DNA of 64,000 nucleotides from Roseiarcus sp963772555 (GTDB lineage Bacteria > Pseudomonadota > Alphaproteobacteria > Rhizobiales > Beijerinckiaceae): contig CAVYXQ010000008.1 in NCBI GenBank assembly GCA_963772555.1, positions 186,001-250,000 of the forward strand, given 5' to 3'. This document shows, piece by piece, positions 34,275 through 42,872 of the stretch. The position numbers and the translations under genes are program-made. The notes under the pieces are model-generated. The model was not told where the DNA came from. It searched no databases and saw only the letters and a program-made list of their open reading frames with translations. Numbering within the stretch: the first letter of the stretch is position 1; every line of letters begins with the position of its first letter.

Positions 34275-34943
34275 ATGCTGGTCGAGCTCAAGCGCCGTCT
34301 CTATCGGCGTCTGCTGAGCGACGCCGGATATCGCTTTCTGTTCGATCCGCCGCCGCCGGGGGAGGCGGTCTCGATCGACTGCGAGATGACCGGGCTTGAC
34401 CGCCGCAAGGACGACATCGTCGCAGTCGCGGCGGTCAAGATCCGCGGCAACCGCATCCTGGCCAGCGAACGGTTCGAGGCCAGGGTCAAACCGCGCGTCC
34501 GGCTCAAACCGGATGCGATCAAGGTGCACGGCTTACGGGAACAGGACGTCGCCGCGGGACGAACCATGGCCGAGGTGCTGCCCGAGCTGCTGCGTTTCAT
34601 AGGCTCGCGGCCGCTCGTCGGATTCTACCTCGAGTTCGACGTGGCGATGCTTAACAAGCATGTGCGCAGGATGCTTGGGATCCCGCTGCCTAACCAACAG
34701 ATCGAAGTGTCGGGAAGCTATTACCAGCGGAAGTACGGCGACGCTCCCCCGGGCACGCAGGTCGATTTGCGGTTCGTCAGCATCCTGAAGGATCTTGGCT
34801 TGCCTGTGCTCGACCAGCACGACGCCTTCTCCGATGCGCTGATGACCGCGATGATGCATCTGACGCTGGAGGATCTGACGGCGCGCGATATCCGCATTCC
34901 GCGCCAGCGCGCAAAACCCGTCGCCTGGTACGGCGGCGGCTGA
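34275..34943 (+). CDS. DnaQ-like 3'-5' exonuclease
   Basis: A 222-residue DEDDh exonuclease. Motif I is IDCEMTGLD, motif II is GFYLEFDVAMLN, and motif III is QHDAFSDAL with the His. It starts directly after the stop of the DUF294 gene, so it is cotranslated. The pair is often near acetate/solute transport genes; the cellular role of the exonuclease is not established. Confidence 0.92.
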   Translation: MLVELKRRLYRRLLSDAGYRFLFDPPPPGEAVSIDCEMTGLDRRKDDIVAVAAVKIRGNRILASERFEARVKPRVRLKPDAIKVHGLREQDVAAGRTMAEVLPELLRFIGSRPLVGFYLEFDVAMLNKHVRRMLGIPLPNQQIEVSGSYYQRKYGDAPPGTQVDLRFVSILKDLGLPVLDQHDAFSDALMTAMMHLTLEDLTARDIRIPRQRAKPVAWYGGG

Positions 34944-34974
34944 GCAAAAGATCGACCGCGCCGAAGGACGCGAT

Positions 34975-35671
34975 CTATCGAAAGCAGGCTCGCTGGTCCT
35001 TGGCGAGAATGCGCATCGCCTCCGAGGCGAGATACATGTCGTTGCGGACGTTCTGCACCTTGTCGAGCGGGGTCTTGGCGACCGAGCCGTACTCTTTCAC
35101 CGAGTCGCTGATCTGCTTCACCAGCAGGGCGAGCGACGGATAGGCGCCTTCCGATATCTGGTGCGCGTGAATGTAGTCCGTCACGGCCGGGCGGGGGTCG
35201 CCGATGACGTTGTCGCCTGCGCCATGCTTCTCGACGACCTTCGCGGCGTCTTGCGCGGCGGCGATGAACGCGTCGGCGTGACCTAGCGGCGGCGCCCCGG
35301 TTCAGCGCATAGGCCGTCGGCGCGACGCCGACGAGGATCAGCATGATGAGCCCCATGCCCTTCTGGCCGTCGTTCGAGCCGTGAAAGAACGAGACCTGCG
35401 TGCAGGTGAGCGCGAGCAGTCCGCGGACCCACGGCGTCGGCGGGGCGTTCGTCGTCGGCGCCTTGTAGAGTTCCGGAGCGCGGATGACGGCCTTCATCAC
35501 CAGCAGCAGCAGCGCGGACAGGACAAAGCCGAAAATCGGCGAGAACAGAAGAGCCTCGCCGATCTTCGTCACCTGGTCCCAGTCGACTCCGGACGCGCCA
35601 TCACGCCCGCGCATCAGGGCATTCGCCACACCCACGCCGACGATCGAGCCGATCAGCGTATGCGATTGCGG
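34975..35671 (-). pseudogene. Pit-type inorganic phosphate transporter, internal fragment
   Basis: Only the middle of a Pit/PHO4 permease remains. From about 35671 the minus strand reads SHTLIGSIVGVGVANALM, FSPIFGFVLSALLLL and CTQVSFFHGSNDGQKGMGL. A +1 shift near 35290 changes frame to HADAFIAAAQDAAKVVEKHG and YIHAHQISEGAYPSLALLVK, which stops at TAG 34975. Both the N-terminal helices and the C-terminal helices with the second THTL-type signature are missing. It lies next to pstS and an MFS transporter, which may have replaced it. Confidence 0.85.
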
Positions 35672-35875
35672 CTGAAAAGATGCAGATTGGGCTTCGGGGA
35701 CACTACAAACAGCGGCTCTCGCAGGCGCAGCGACAGTGAAGATCGGGACGTCGGCTGGCGCTGTGCGGGTTCGCTGGCGCGCCGACGCTGCCGGGCGCGA
35801 CAAGGCGCGCGCGGATGCGCTGCTCCTCCTGAATCCAAATCGACCCCCCGGCCAATTCGGCAGCGCTGACGGCGC

Positions 35876-36937
35876 CTATTGGATTTTGTCGATTTGCGCT
35901 TCGCTGAGTCCGCGGATGAAGTCCGGCAGCGGGATGAAGCCGACAGGCCCTAGGTATTTCTCGTTATTGCCTCCGTTTGCCGAGATAGCCCAGCGCAGGA
36001 AGGCGCGGACCGCGCTCGCGGTCGCGGCGTCGGGTCGCGATTTCGACACGACGGCGTATTCGTAATTGATCATAGGGTAGCTGTTGTCGCCGGGCGCATA
36101 GGCGAGGCTGATGCGCTCGTAGGGCGGCGTACGCGGATCGAGTTCGGCAGCGGCGTCGGCGATCGATTCCGGCGTTGGGAGCAGGAACTTGCCGGCCTGG
36201 TTCTCGGTCAATGCCGCGCCGAGACCGGCTTTCGCGACCTGGTCGGCGTAGCTCGTGCCCAAATAGCCGATTGCGTAGGGCGTGGTGGCGACTGCCTGCA
36301 GCACGCCTTCGTTCCCATCTCCGGCCTTTTCCCCGGCGACGGCGGGCCAGGCGATGATCTCGCCAAAGCCTGGATTGTCTTCCCACTTTTGCGCCGAGAA
36401 GTCCAGAAACTGGGTGAAGACGAACGTCGTGCCGGAGCCGTCCGCCCGGCGGACCGGGATGATCGTTTGGGGCGGGAGCGTCACGCCCGGGTTCATCTCT
36501 TTGATCGCAGGATCATCCCACCTCGTGACGGCCCCGGAATAGATCGCGGCGATCGTCGTGCCGTCGAGTTTAAGGTTCGTGCCTTTGAGACCCGGAAGGT
36601 TGTAGTTGATTGTCACCGCGGAGATAGCGAGCGGGATATCGAGGATATTCGGATGTCGGGCCGCGACCTCGTCGGAGAGATAGGCATCGGAGGCGCCTAT
36701 GGCGGCCGAGCCCTCGATCGCCGCCTGGTTGCCGGCGCTGGAGCCGGTAGCCGCAGCGGTCAGATCGACATCGGGAGCGACGCTCTTGTAGCCGGCTATC
36801 CAGGATTGGAAGAGCGGATAGAGCAGGGTCGAGCCGGTTTCCTTGAGAGCGATGTCGGCCGCATGCGCCATCGGGACCGCCGCGAAAACAAAGGCGATGG
36901 CGCCCCCGCCCAGCATGTGGCGAAGTCTGATTTTCAC
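35876..36937 (-). CDS. pstS: Phosphate ABC transporter substrate-binding protein
   Basis: A 353-residue periplasmic protein. The signal peptide ends AHAAD; phosphate-binding loops include KETGSTLLYPLF, ATGSSAGNQAA and RADGSGTTFVFTQFL. It binds phosphate for the PstCAB transporter, but pstC, pstA and pstB are not in the window. It sits downstream of the MFS gene on the same strand, 26 bases from its stop, so the two are probably cotranscribed. PhoB control is likely by family but no clear box was found. Confidence 0.93.
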   Translation of the reverse strand: MKIRLRHMLGGGAIAFVFAAVPMAHAADIALKETGSTLLYPLFQSWIAGYKSVAPDVDLTAAATGSSAGNQAAIEGSAAIGASDAYLSDEVAARHPNILDIPLAISAVTINYNLPGLKGTNLKLDGTTIAAIYSGAVTRWDDPAIKEMNPGVTLPPQTIIPVRRADGSGTTFVFTQFLDFSAQKWEDNPGFGEIIAWPAVAGEKAGDGNEGVLQAVATTPYAIGYLGTSYADQVAKAGLGAALTENQAGKFLLPTPESIADAAAELDPRTPPYERISLAYAPGDNSYPMINYEYAVVSKSRPDAATASAVRAFLRWAISANGGNNEKYLGPVGFIPLPDFIRGLSEAQIDKIQ

Positions 36938-36963
36938 GACCGGCGTCTCCTGTTCTTGTCCGT

Positions 36964-38445
36964 TCAGCGGCCGATGCTATCGAGGTTCACGCCAGTGGTT
37001 TCGATGCGGAACATCCAGGTCACGATAGCGCCCAGCACCGAGCTGATGACGAGGCCGTAAAGCAGCGAGCGAGTGCCGATGCTGGCGAGCAGAAGCGGGA
37101 ACCCAAACGTGGTGGCGACTGCGCCGACTTTGCCGATCATCGCCGCGAAGCCGGCGCCCATGCCGCGCACTTCAGTCGGGAACACCTCCCCGGCAAGGAG
37201 GTAAGTTTGCGCGTTGGGGCCGAGATTTGTCATGAAATTGAACAGCATTACGCCGGCCATGATGAGGTACAGTCTGAGCGCGCCCTCCGCGTCGATGGAC
37301 ATGGAGGCGATACCCAGTCCGACCGCGCAACCGAGGAAGCCGAAGATCTGCAGGCGGATGCGTCCAACGCTATCGGACAACCAGATTGCGAAGGCGATGC
37401 CGACGATCAAGAGCGAGGTTGTCAGGGCGGCGGCCTCGGCCGAATGGATGCCGCTCGCGATCAGGTCAGCGGGGCTGCGGATCTTGTCCGGCCCAGTGCC
37501 GAGAGCGGCGGCGATCAGGGTCGGCGTGAAGACGCCGATGCCGTAAGTGCCGAGATCCTGGAACAGCCACGGCACCGAAGAGAAGATGGTGGCGCGGCGG
37601 TTCTTCGCGTTGAAAAGCGCGAAGAAGGACGGTTTCCCGGCGCTCGCCTCATCGGCGACATGGCGCACCAGCGCCACTTTCTCCGGGTAGACCGGCGTGC
37701 GGTAGAGCAGGCGCGACACAGCCTGTTCGGCCTTTTCGTGCTGGCCCCGCACGATCAGCCAGTTGGCGCTTTCCGGGATGAAAAAGCGGCCGATGGTGAT
37801 AAGGATGGCCGGCGCCAGCGCGGTCGCATACATCCAGCGCCAGGCGTCGATGCTCGGGTCGAGCACAAGCACCACGGCGCCGACTATGATCCCGCACATG
37901 GCGCCGATCGCCTGAAAGGCGAATGCGCCGAGCACGAGTCGACCGCGCGAGACGCTCGGGATGTTTTCCGAGATGATCATATGCGCAGTCGGATAGTCGC
38001 AGCCCAGCGCCATGCCAATGCCGACCAGACAGATGACCAGGGACGGGAAGTTCCCAACCAAGAGCAGCAGCGTAAGGAACATGCAGAAGATGATCATCTC
38101 AGCGATGAACATAAGCTTGCGGCCAAAATAGTCCGATAACCCACCGAGCAGGATGGTGCCGAGCAAGATGCCGAAGAGGCTCGCTGAGGTGACGAGACCT
38201 TTCTCGGCGTCGCCCAAATGGAATTGGCGGGCGATCAGCGGCAGCGACACGCCGCCCATGAACACGACGAAGCCTTCGAAGAACTTGCCGAACGCGGCGA
38301 GGGTCCAAATCCGCCACTGCATGCCCGTCATCGGCGTGGATTTGAGCGAAGTGCCGTCCGACCATACAGGCAACTCGTCTATATATTCCTGAACGGTTTT
38401 GGCGTTCGGTCGGCTAGACACCTTTCGCGCGACGACATCGACCAT
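36964..38445 (-). CDS. MFS transporter, sugar/phosphate symporter type
   Basis: A 493-residue, twelve-helix transporter. Signatures are GGLSDYFGRKLMF (loop 2-3), GCDYPTAHMIISENIP, FIPESANWL (PESPRWL-like) and SDSVGRIRLQIFG. The GCDYP-T run is also found in phosphate:H+ symporters of this family. The next gene is pstS, and the neighbouring Pit gene is broken, so phosphate or an organophosphate is a plausible substrate (inference). ATG 38445. Confidence 0.87.
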   Translation of the reverse strand: MVDVVARKVSSRPNAKTVQEYIDELPVWSDGTSLKSTPMTGMQWRIWTLAAFGKFFEGFVVFMGGVSLPLIARQFHLGDAEKGLVTSASLFGILLGTILLGGLSDYFGRKLMFIAEMIIFCMFLTLLLLVGNFPSLVICLVGIGMALGCDYPTAHMIISENIPSVSRGRLVLGAFAFQAIGAMCGIIVGAVVLVLDPSIDAWRWMYATALAPAILITIGRFFIPESANWLIVRGQHEKAEQAVSRLLYRTPVYPEKVALVRHVADEASAGKPSFFALFNAKNRRATIFSSVPWLFQDLGTYGIGVFTPTLIAAALGTGPDKIRSPADLIASGIHSAEAAALTTSLLIVGIAFAIWLSDSVGRIRLQIFGFLGCAVGLGIASMSIDAEGALRLYLIMAGVMLFNFMTNLGPNAQTYLLAGEVFPTEVRGMGAGFAAMIGKVGAVATTFGFPLLLASIGTRSLLYGLVISSVLGAIVTWMFRIETTGVNLDSIGR

Positions 38446-38518
38446 TGCTCAGCCCCCTAAAATATACGACGCAGACTTGCTATTATCCGAGCGATGGGGC
38501 CTTAAGGCCCGACCCGGC

Positions 38519-38568
38519 ATGGTCGGTGAATTGCGGCTGGGCGGGATCGCGCGCGGCATAGCCCATCG
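38519..38568. repeat. 50-base exact copy of an internal purF segment
   Basis: These 50 bases are identical to 44499-44548, which encode part of the PurF C-terminal region (minus strand). Flanking bases on either side do not match. It lies in the untranslated gap upstream of the MFS gene. The copy has no frame of its own. Confidence 0.9.
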
Positions 38569-38722
38569 TTGACATGAACGGCGTTCCCTCAGCTTCCCCG
38601 ACCATCTATCGCGGCGGCGTATGACAGGATCGTGAAAGCGTCTTCAGACCGACGGGCAACGGGCGAGCCGCAGCAGAAAATGCCGCCCGAGGTCCTGCCG
38701 TTTCTCTTGATTGGCGCTCCGC

Positions 38723-38892
38723 AACTCCCAAGCCGTACGCCGCAATTTGGGCTTGGGCCACCTACGGACCTCGTCCTGAGCCGCGTCGCGAAGCGACGCG
38801 TGTCGAAGGGCGTTCCAGCGAGCGTCCTTCGAGGCCGCTACGCGGCGCCTCAGGACGAGGCCGGCGGGAGGCAGGACCTGAGCTTGGGAGTT
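38723..38892. repeat. REP-like palindromic cluster
   Basis: The outer arms AACTCCCAAG (38723-38732) and CTTGGGAGTT (38883-38892) are complementary. Inside, CCTCGTCCTGAG (from about 38769) and CTCAGGACGAGG (about 38851) form a second inverted pair around CGTCGCGAAGCGACG, the classic wording of alphaproteobacterial REP elements. The word GGCGCTCCGC also flanks both ends as a direct repeat (38713, 38895). No ORF of note. Confidence 0.7.
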
Positions 38893-39048
38893 TTGGCGCT
38901 CCGCTATCGACTTACTAACTAGTTGGCGGGAATTGCCAAACAGCGCCAGACGGGCGATTTTGTCCCGATTCGAATCCGAACGGTGGGCAACCCGGCGGGT
39001 GCGAACCACGGACGCCCATGCGTCCGACAACTGCGGGGGAGACGTTCG

Positions 39049-40428
39049 ATGAGCCCAGGCTCGATATTGGACCGCACGCATTCGGTCGCCAAGCCGGGAT
39101 TCAGCCGGTGGATGGTTCCGCCGGCGGCCTTGTGCATCCACTTGTGCATCGGTCAGGTTTACGCACTCAGTGTTTTCAACCTGCCGATGACCAAACTGAT
39201 CGGCATTGCGAAATCGGCCCCGGACGACTGGAAGCTCACCGAGCTCGGCTGGATTTTCTCCCTTGCCATTTTCTTTCTGGGCGCTTCCGCGGCGGTGTTC
39301 GGCCGCTGGGTCGAGGACGGCGGGCCGCGCCGCGCGATGTTCGCCGCGGCGCTGTGCTTCGGCGGCGGGTTCCTGGTCAGCGCCGCCGGCGTCTGGTTGC
39401 ATCAGCTCTGGATCGTGTACCTCGGCTACGGCGTGCTCGGGGGCGTCGGCCTTGGCCTCGGCTATATTTCGCCCGTTTCGACGTTGTTGAAATGGTTCCC
39501 GGACCGTCCCGGCATGGCCACCGGCATGGCGATCATGGGTTTCGGCGGCGGAGCGATGATCGCCTCGCCGCTGTCGGTCTGGCTGATGAGCGTCTTCTCG
39601 ACGCCGACCCATGTCGGGGTCGCCAAGACATTCGTCGTTCTGGGACTCGTCTACGCCTGCTTCATGTTGGTCGGGGCGGCGATCGTCCGCATCCCGCCGC
39701 CCGGGTGGAAGCCGCCCGGCTTCGTTCCTCCGGCTCGGGCCGGCAAACTCGTCACCAACCGGGACGTCTATGTCTACCAGGCGTTGAAGACGCCGCAGTT
39801 CTGGCTGATCTGGGTCGTGCTCTGCATGAACGTGACGGCCGGGATCGGCGTCCTCGGCCAGGCCTCGGCAATGAGCCAGGAAATGTTTCCCGGCCGTGTC
39901 ACGGCGGCGGCCGCAGGCGGCTTTGTCGGCCTTTTGAGCATCTTCAATATGGCCGGGCAATTCATCTGGGCATCCGCGTCGGACCATATCGGCCGCAAGA
40001 ACACGTATTTCGTATTCTTCGCCCTCGGGTTCGTGCTCTACTCGCTCGTGCCGTACTTCGGAAGCACGGGGAACCTGACTTTGTTCATTCTCTGCTTCCT
40101 GGTGATCCTGAGCATGTACGGCGGCGGTTTCGCGACAGTGCCCGCCTACCTGAGAGACATGTTCGGCACGCGTTATGTCGGGGCCATTCACGGGCTGCTG
40201 ATCACCGCTTGGTCGGCTGCGGGCGTGCTGGGCCCCGTGCTCGTCAACTACATAAGGCAGTACCAGATCGACAACGGCGTGCCGAAGGCGCAGGCCTATA
40301 ATGTCACCATGTACATCATGGCCGGTCTTCTGGTCGTCGGCTTCATCTGCAATTTCCTGATCAAGGCGGTCGACGACCGTCACCACATGGATCTCGAAAC
40401 GGTGGATGATGTGGTCGGTGTCGTCTAG
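39049..40428 (+). CDS. OFA-family MFS transporter (oxalate/formate antiporter-like)
   Basis: A 459-residue, twelve-helix transporter. The OFA pattern is seen in CIHLCIGQVYALSVFNLP, GGVGLGLGYISPVSTLLKWF and GRKNTYFVFF. ATG 39049 follows GGGGGA at 39035-39040. OFA members exchange oxalate, formate or other monocarboxylates, and substrate cannot be assigned from sequence alone; no oxalate-degradation gene is nearby. A 41-residue membrane protein gene follows 17 bases later, a partner conserved with this subfamily. Confidence 0.9.
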   Translation: MSPGSILDRTHSVAKPGFSRWMVPPAALCIHLCIGQVYALSVFNLPMTKLIGIAKSAPDDWKLTELGWIFSLAIFFLGASAAVFGRWVEDGGPRRAMFAAALCFGGGFLVSAAGVWLHQLWIVYLGYGVLGGVGLGLGYISPVSTLLKWFPDRPGMATGMAIMGFGGGAMIASPLSVWLMSVFSTPTHVGVAKTFVVLGLVYACFMLVGAAIVRIPPPGWKPPGFVPPARAGKLVTNRDVYVYQALKTPQFWLIWVVLCMNVTAGIGVLGQASAMSQEMFPGRVTAAAAGGFVGLLSIFNMAGQFIWASASDHIGRKNTYFVFFALGFVLYSLVPYFGSTGNLTLFILCFLVILSMYGGGFATVPAYLRDMFGTRYVGAIHGLLITAWSAAGVLGPVLVNYIRQYQIDNGVPKAQAYNVTMYIMAGLLVVGFICNFLIKAVDDRHHMDLETVDDVVGVV

Positions 40429-40445
40429 CTGCGGGAGGAGGGGAT

Positions 40446-40571
40446 ATGTCAGAAGCCAACAACGGCGGCACGACGCCGCTGCAACTCGCCCTCGCCTGGG
40501 GCTTTGTCGCCATTCCGCTGCTCTGGGGAATCTACGGCACGCTCGTCAATGCGATGAAGCTGTTCCACTAA
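40446..40571 (+). CDS. Small MFS-transporter-associated membrane protein
   Basis: A 41-residue protein with one hydrophobic helix (QLALAWGFVAIPLLWGIYGT) and the ending NAMKLFH. It starts at ATG 40446 after a strong GGGAGGAGGGG site and lies 17 bases after the OFA transporter. It fits the family annotated as MFS transporter small subunit, found next to OFA-type carriers. It is probably an accessory subunit of that carrier. Confidence 0.82.
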   Translation: MSEANNGGTTPLQLALAWGFVAIPLLWGIYGTLVNAMKLFH

Positions 40572-40579
40572 GCGGCGCT

Positions 40580-40596
40580 AGGGTCAAAACCCAATC
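40580..40596. repeat. 17-base repeat, inverted copy at 43918-43934
   Basis: The word AGGGTCAAAACCCAATC occurs here and, reverse-complemented, at 43918-43934. The two copies bracket the DUF1330-LysR-DoxX-NmrA segment. GGGTcaaaACCC is itself a small palindrome. Confidence 0.6.
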
Positions 40597-40821
40597 AGAT
40601 TGACCCGTTCCGGACCCATTGCGGGCCCTGCCACGGCGCCGAAATCAAGACTTTTTCGAGCACGCGAAAATGCTCCAAAATCGGCACGTTTTGCGAGATG
40701 CGCCCACCCTTGCGCGGAAAGGGAGGGAGTTCCGGGAATCAACAAGTCTGCACGCCTGGTGCAGGGCCGGATGTTTCAGGCTATATTGCCGTCGGCACGA
40801 CCAACCGAAAAGACAGCCGCG

Positions 40822-41112
40822 ATGGCCAAAGCTTATTGGATTGCTACGTATCGTTCAGTGAGCAAGCCGGATGCGCTTGCCGCCTATGCCAAGCTCAGCG
40901 GTCCCGCGATCAGCGCGGCCGGCGGCCGCATTCTGGTTCGCGGGATGCCGGCGCAGGTCTACGAGGTGGGGCTTCAGCAGCGCACGGTAGTCATTGAGTT
41001 CGACAGCGTGGAGCGGGCCCGCGCGGCGCATGATAGCCCGGCATATCAGGAAGCGCTGGCCGTTCTCGCCGGCGGAGCCGTACGCGACATTCGCATCGTC
41101 GAAGGGGTGTAG
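40822..41112 (+). CDS. DUF1330 family protein
   Basis: A 96-residue ferredoxin-like alpha+beta barrel protein. The family pattern is AKAYWIATYRSVSKPDALAAYAK, GGRILVRGMPAQVYEVG and VIEFDSVERARAAHDSPAYQ. DUF1330 proteins are small dimeric proteins of unknown activity. ATG 40822 gives the canonical N-terminus; longer readings are not needed. It is a single gene with 250 bases upstream that hold no other gene. Confidence 0.9.
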   Translation: MAKAYWIATYRSVSKPDALAAYAKLSGPAISAAGGRILVRGMPAQVYEVGLQQRTVVIEFDSVERARAAHDSPAYQEALAVLAGGAVRDIRIVEGV

Positions 41113-41377
41113 GGCCGCGCAGGCGGGAGAAGACCGGACCCGCCTGCCGCTGATCCCAGTGCGTTGAAAAGTCAAGAATTTCTCACGGAGTTTTTAAGGC
41201 TCTGTTGCATTGGGACGACGTCGGGAAGACAGAAGGCGGAAAAGTTTCAGGATATCTCATGTCGGACTTCAAAGGTCGCCGGTTTCCGTGTCACATTCTG
41301 TTGGTCCGCCAGCCCGCCGACCGGCAGACATAACTTCAGAATGTTGATTTCGAGGCCGGACGAAGATGTTCGTCTCG

Positions 41378-42283
41378 CTATTCCAGATACGGTGTCAGCG
41401 CATCTTCGATCCATTTCATGAATGCGCGGACTCGGCGCGACAGGTTGCGCCGATGCGCCACGACCAGGGAGACGTCGAGCGGCCTGTGCTGAAAATCTGG
41501 TAGAAGCTCTATCAATGCTCCACTCGCCAAGTATTGGCCAATCGTCAACATTGGCGCCTGAATCAGGCCAAGGCCAGCGATGCCAGCGGCTTCGTAAGTC
41601 TGCACGCTGTTAACCTGCAGCGCGCCTGGCAACTGAAGGCTCACGTAGCTATCGCCGTCCCGATACTCCCATCCATAGGATTTTGCGCCAAGCATTCTCG
41701 CGAAATGAATTGTCCGATGTTCCTGACGCTGGAGATCTTCTAGGGATCGAGGGACGCCATGGCGCGCCAGGTAGGCGGGACTGGCGGCGTTGACCATGCG
41801 CAACTTGCCTAGCGGGCGGGCAATCAGCGTCTCGTCCCCGATGGGACCAAGTCGCAATACGCAGTCAAACCCCTCTTGAACCAGATCAACTTGCCGATCC
41901 GTACTCGACACCTCCAGCTCCAACTCGGGGTAAGTCGCCATGAAATCCGGCAGGGCCGGCACGATCGTTGTGCGCGCCACCTCGCTCGGCAGATCGACCC
42001 GTAAACGCCCGCGAAGCGCCACTCGATCGCTTGCGAACATTGAGTGCAGATCATCAAAGTCAGCAAGCAGATCGCGGGCGCGGGCATGAAATGCGCGTCC
42101 GTCCTCCGTTAACTGCACGCTGCGCGTCGTCCGGTGCAGGAGTCTGGCGCCGACATCTTCTTCCAGCGTCCGGACCGCCGTTGAGGCCCTTCCCTTTTGA
42201 ATGCCCAGGCTATCGGCAGCGCGGGTGAAGCTCCCCATTTCCGCTACCGTTATGAAAATGAGGATGGGTTCGAGATTCTGCAT
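41378..42283 (-). CDS. LysR-family transcriptional regulator
   Basis: A 301-residue regulator. The winged helix is at residues 1-60 (VAEMGSFTRAADSLGIQKGRASTAVRTLEEDVGARLLHRTTRS, split here by family positions), followed by a type 2 periplasmic-binding-like effector domain. The divergent DoxX and NmrA genes start 120 bases away, so it probably controls them from the shared gap. Effector unknown; by context, redox or xenobiotic stress is possible. Confidence 0.92.
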   Translation of the reverse strand: MQNLEPILIFITVAEMGSFTRAADSLGIQKGRASTAVRTLEEDVGARLLHRTTRSVQLTEDGRAFHARARDLLADFDDLHSMFASDRVALRGRLRVDLPSEVARTTIVPALPDFMATYPELELEVSSTDRQVDLVQEGFDCVLRLGPIGDETLIARPLGKLRMVNAASPAYLARHGVPRSLEDLQRQEHRTIHFARMLGAKSYGWEYRDGDSYVSLQLPGALQVNSVQTYEAAGIAGLGLIQAPMLTIGQYLASGALIELLPDFQHRPLDVSLVVAHRRNLSRRVRAFMKWIEDALTPYLE

Positions 42284-42402
42284 TTTCGTGCCTTGGCATT
42301 GTTCACCTCAGAGAGAACAGTGCGTTCATTTCATCGGTGTTTATCATACCTAAGAGACACAGTAGCCTCGGAACATGGGTATCCCCCCTCGGAGAATGAC
42401 AA

Positions 42403-42825
42403 ATGTCCAAAACCGTGAACCTGCATCAGGCGCCTGGAGCTATGACCTTGGATCACAGCCTGTGGCCTGGCCGGACAATGAGCGCGATTGTCGTTATCGC
42501 CCTGGTGACAGACGGCGCTATTCAGCTTTTCGCGCCGGCACAGATCGCGAGCATGTTGCACGAAACCGGGTTCGCGATGGACCTGACCCGTGTCGTGGGT
42601 CCGATCATACTTGCCTGCGCCATCCTTTACGCCATCCCGAGCACCGCCGTCCTCGGCGCGATCCTGGTGACGGGCTTTTTGGGAGGCGCCATCTGCGCCC
42701 ATGTCCGCATTGGTGAGTTGGGGTCGCCGCCGGAAATGATTTCCCTGCTTCTTGGCGCGCTGACATGGGGCGGCCTCTACGCGCGCGATCCCCGTATCCG
42801 GGCCATTCTGCCGCTCTTCCGTTGA
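42403..42825 (+). CDS. DoxX-like membrane protein
   Basis: A 140-residue protein with four hydrophobic segments (AIVVIALVTDGAIQLF, VGPIILACAILYAIP, LGAILVTGFLGGAICAHV, MISLLLGALTWGGLY), typical of DoxX/DoxX-like proteins. Cellular role unknown; often found beside stress or redox genes. It begins 120 bases from the divergent LysR start, and the NmrA-like gene follows 47 bases later, so the two form a small operon. Confidence 0.85.
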   Translation: MSKTVNLHQAPGAMTLDHSLWPGRTMSAIVVIALVTDGAIQLFAPAQIASMLHETGFAMDLTRVVGPIILACAILYAIPSTAVLGAILVTGFLGGAICAHVRIGELGSPPEMISLLLGALTWGGLYARDPRIRAILPLFR

Positions 42826-42872
42826 ACCCCAACAGGGGCAGTGCTCTGTCCCTCAAGATCAGGAGAAAACGC

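Noticed and set aside
32412..34529. 705-codon antisense frame over the cNMP/CBS gene
   Set aside because: Shadow of the real plus-strand gene; no domain is recognisable.
38644..40386. 580-codon antisense frame over the OFA transporter
   Set aside because: Charged low-complexity translation typical of the complement of a membrane protein gene.
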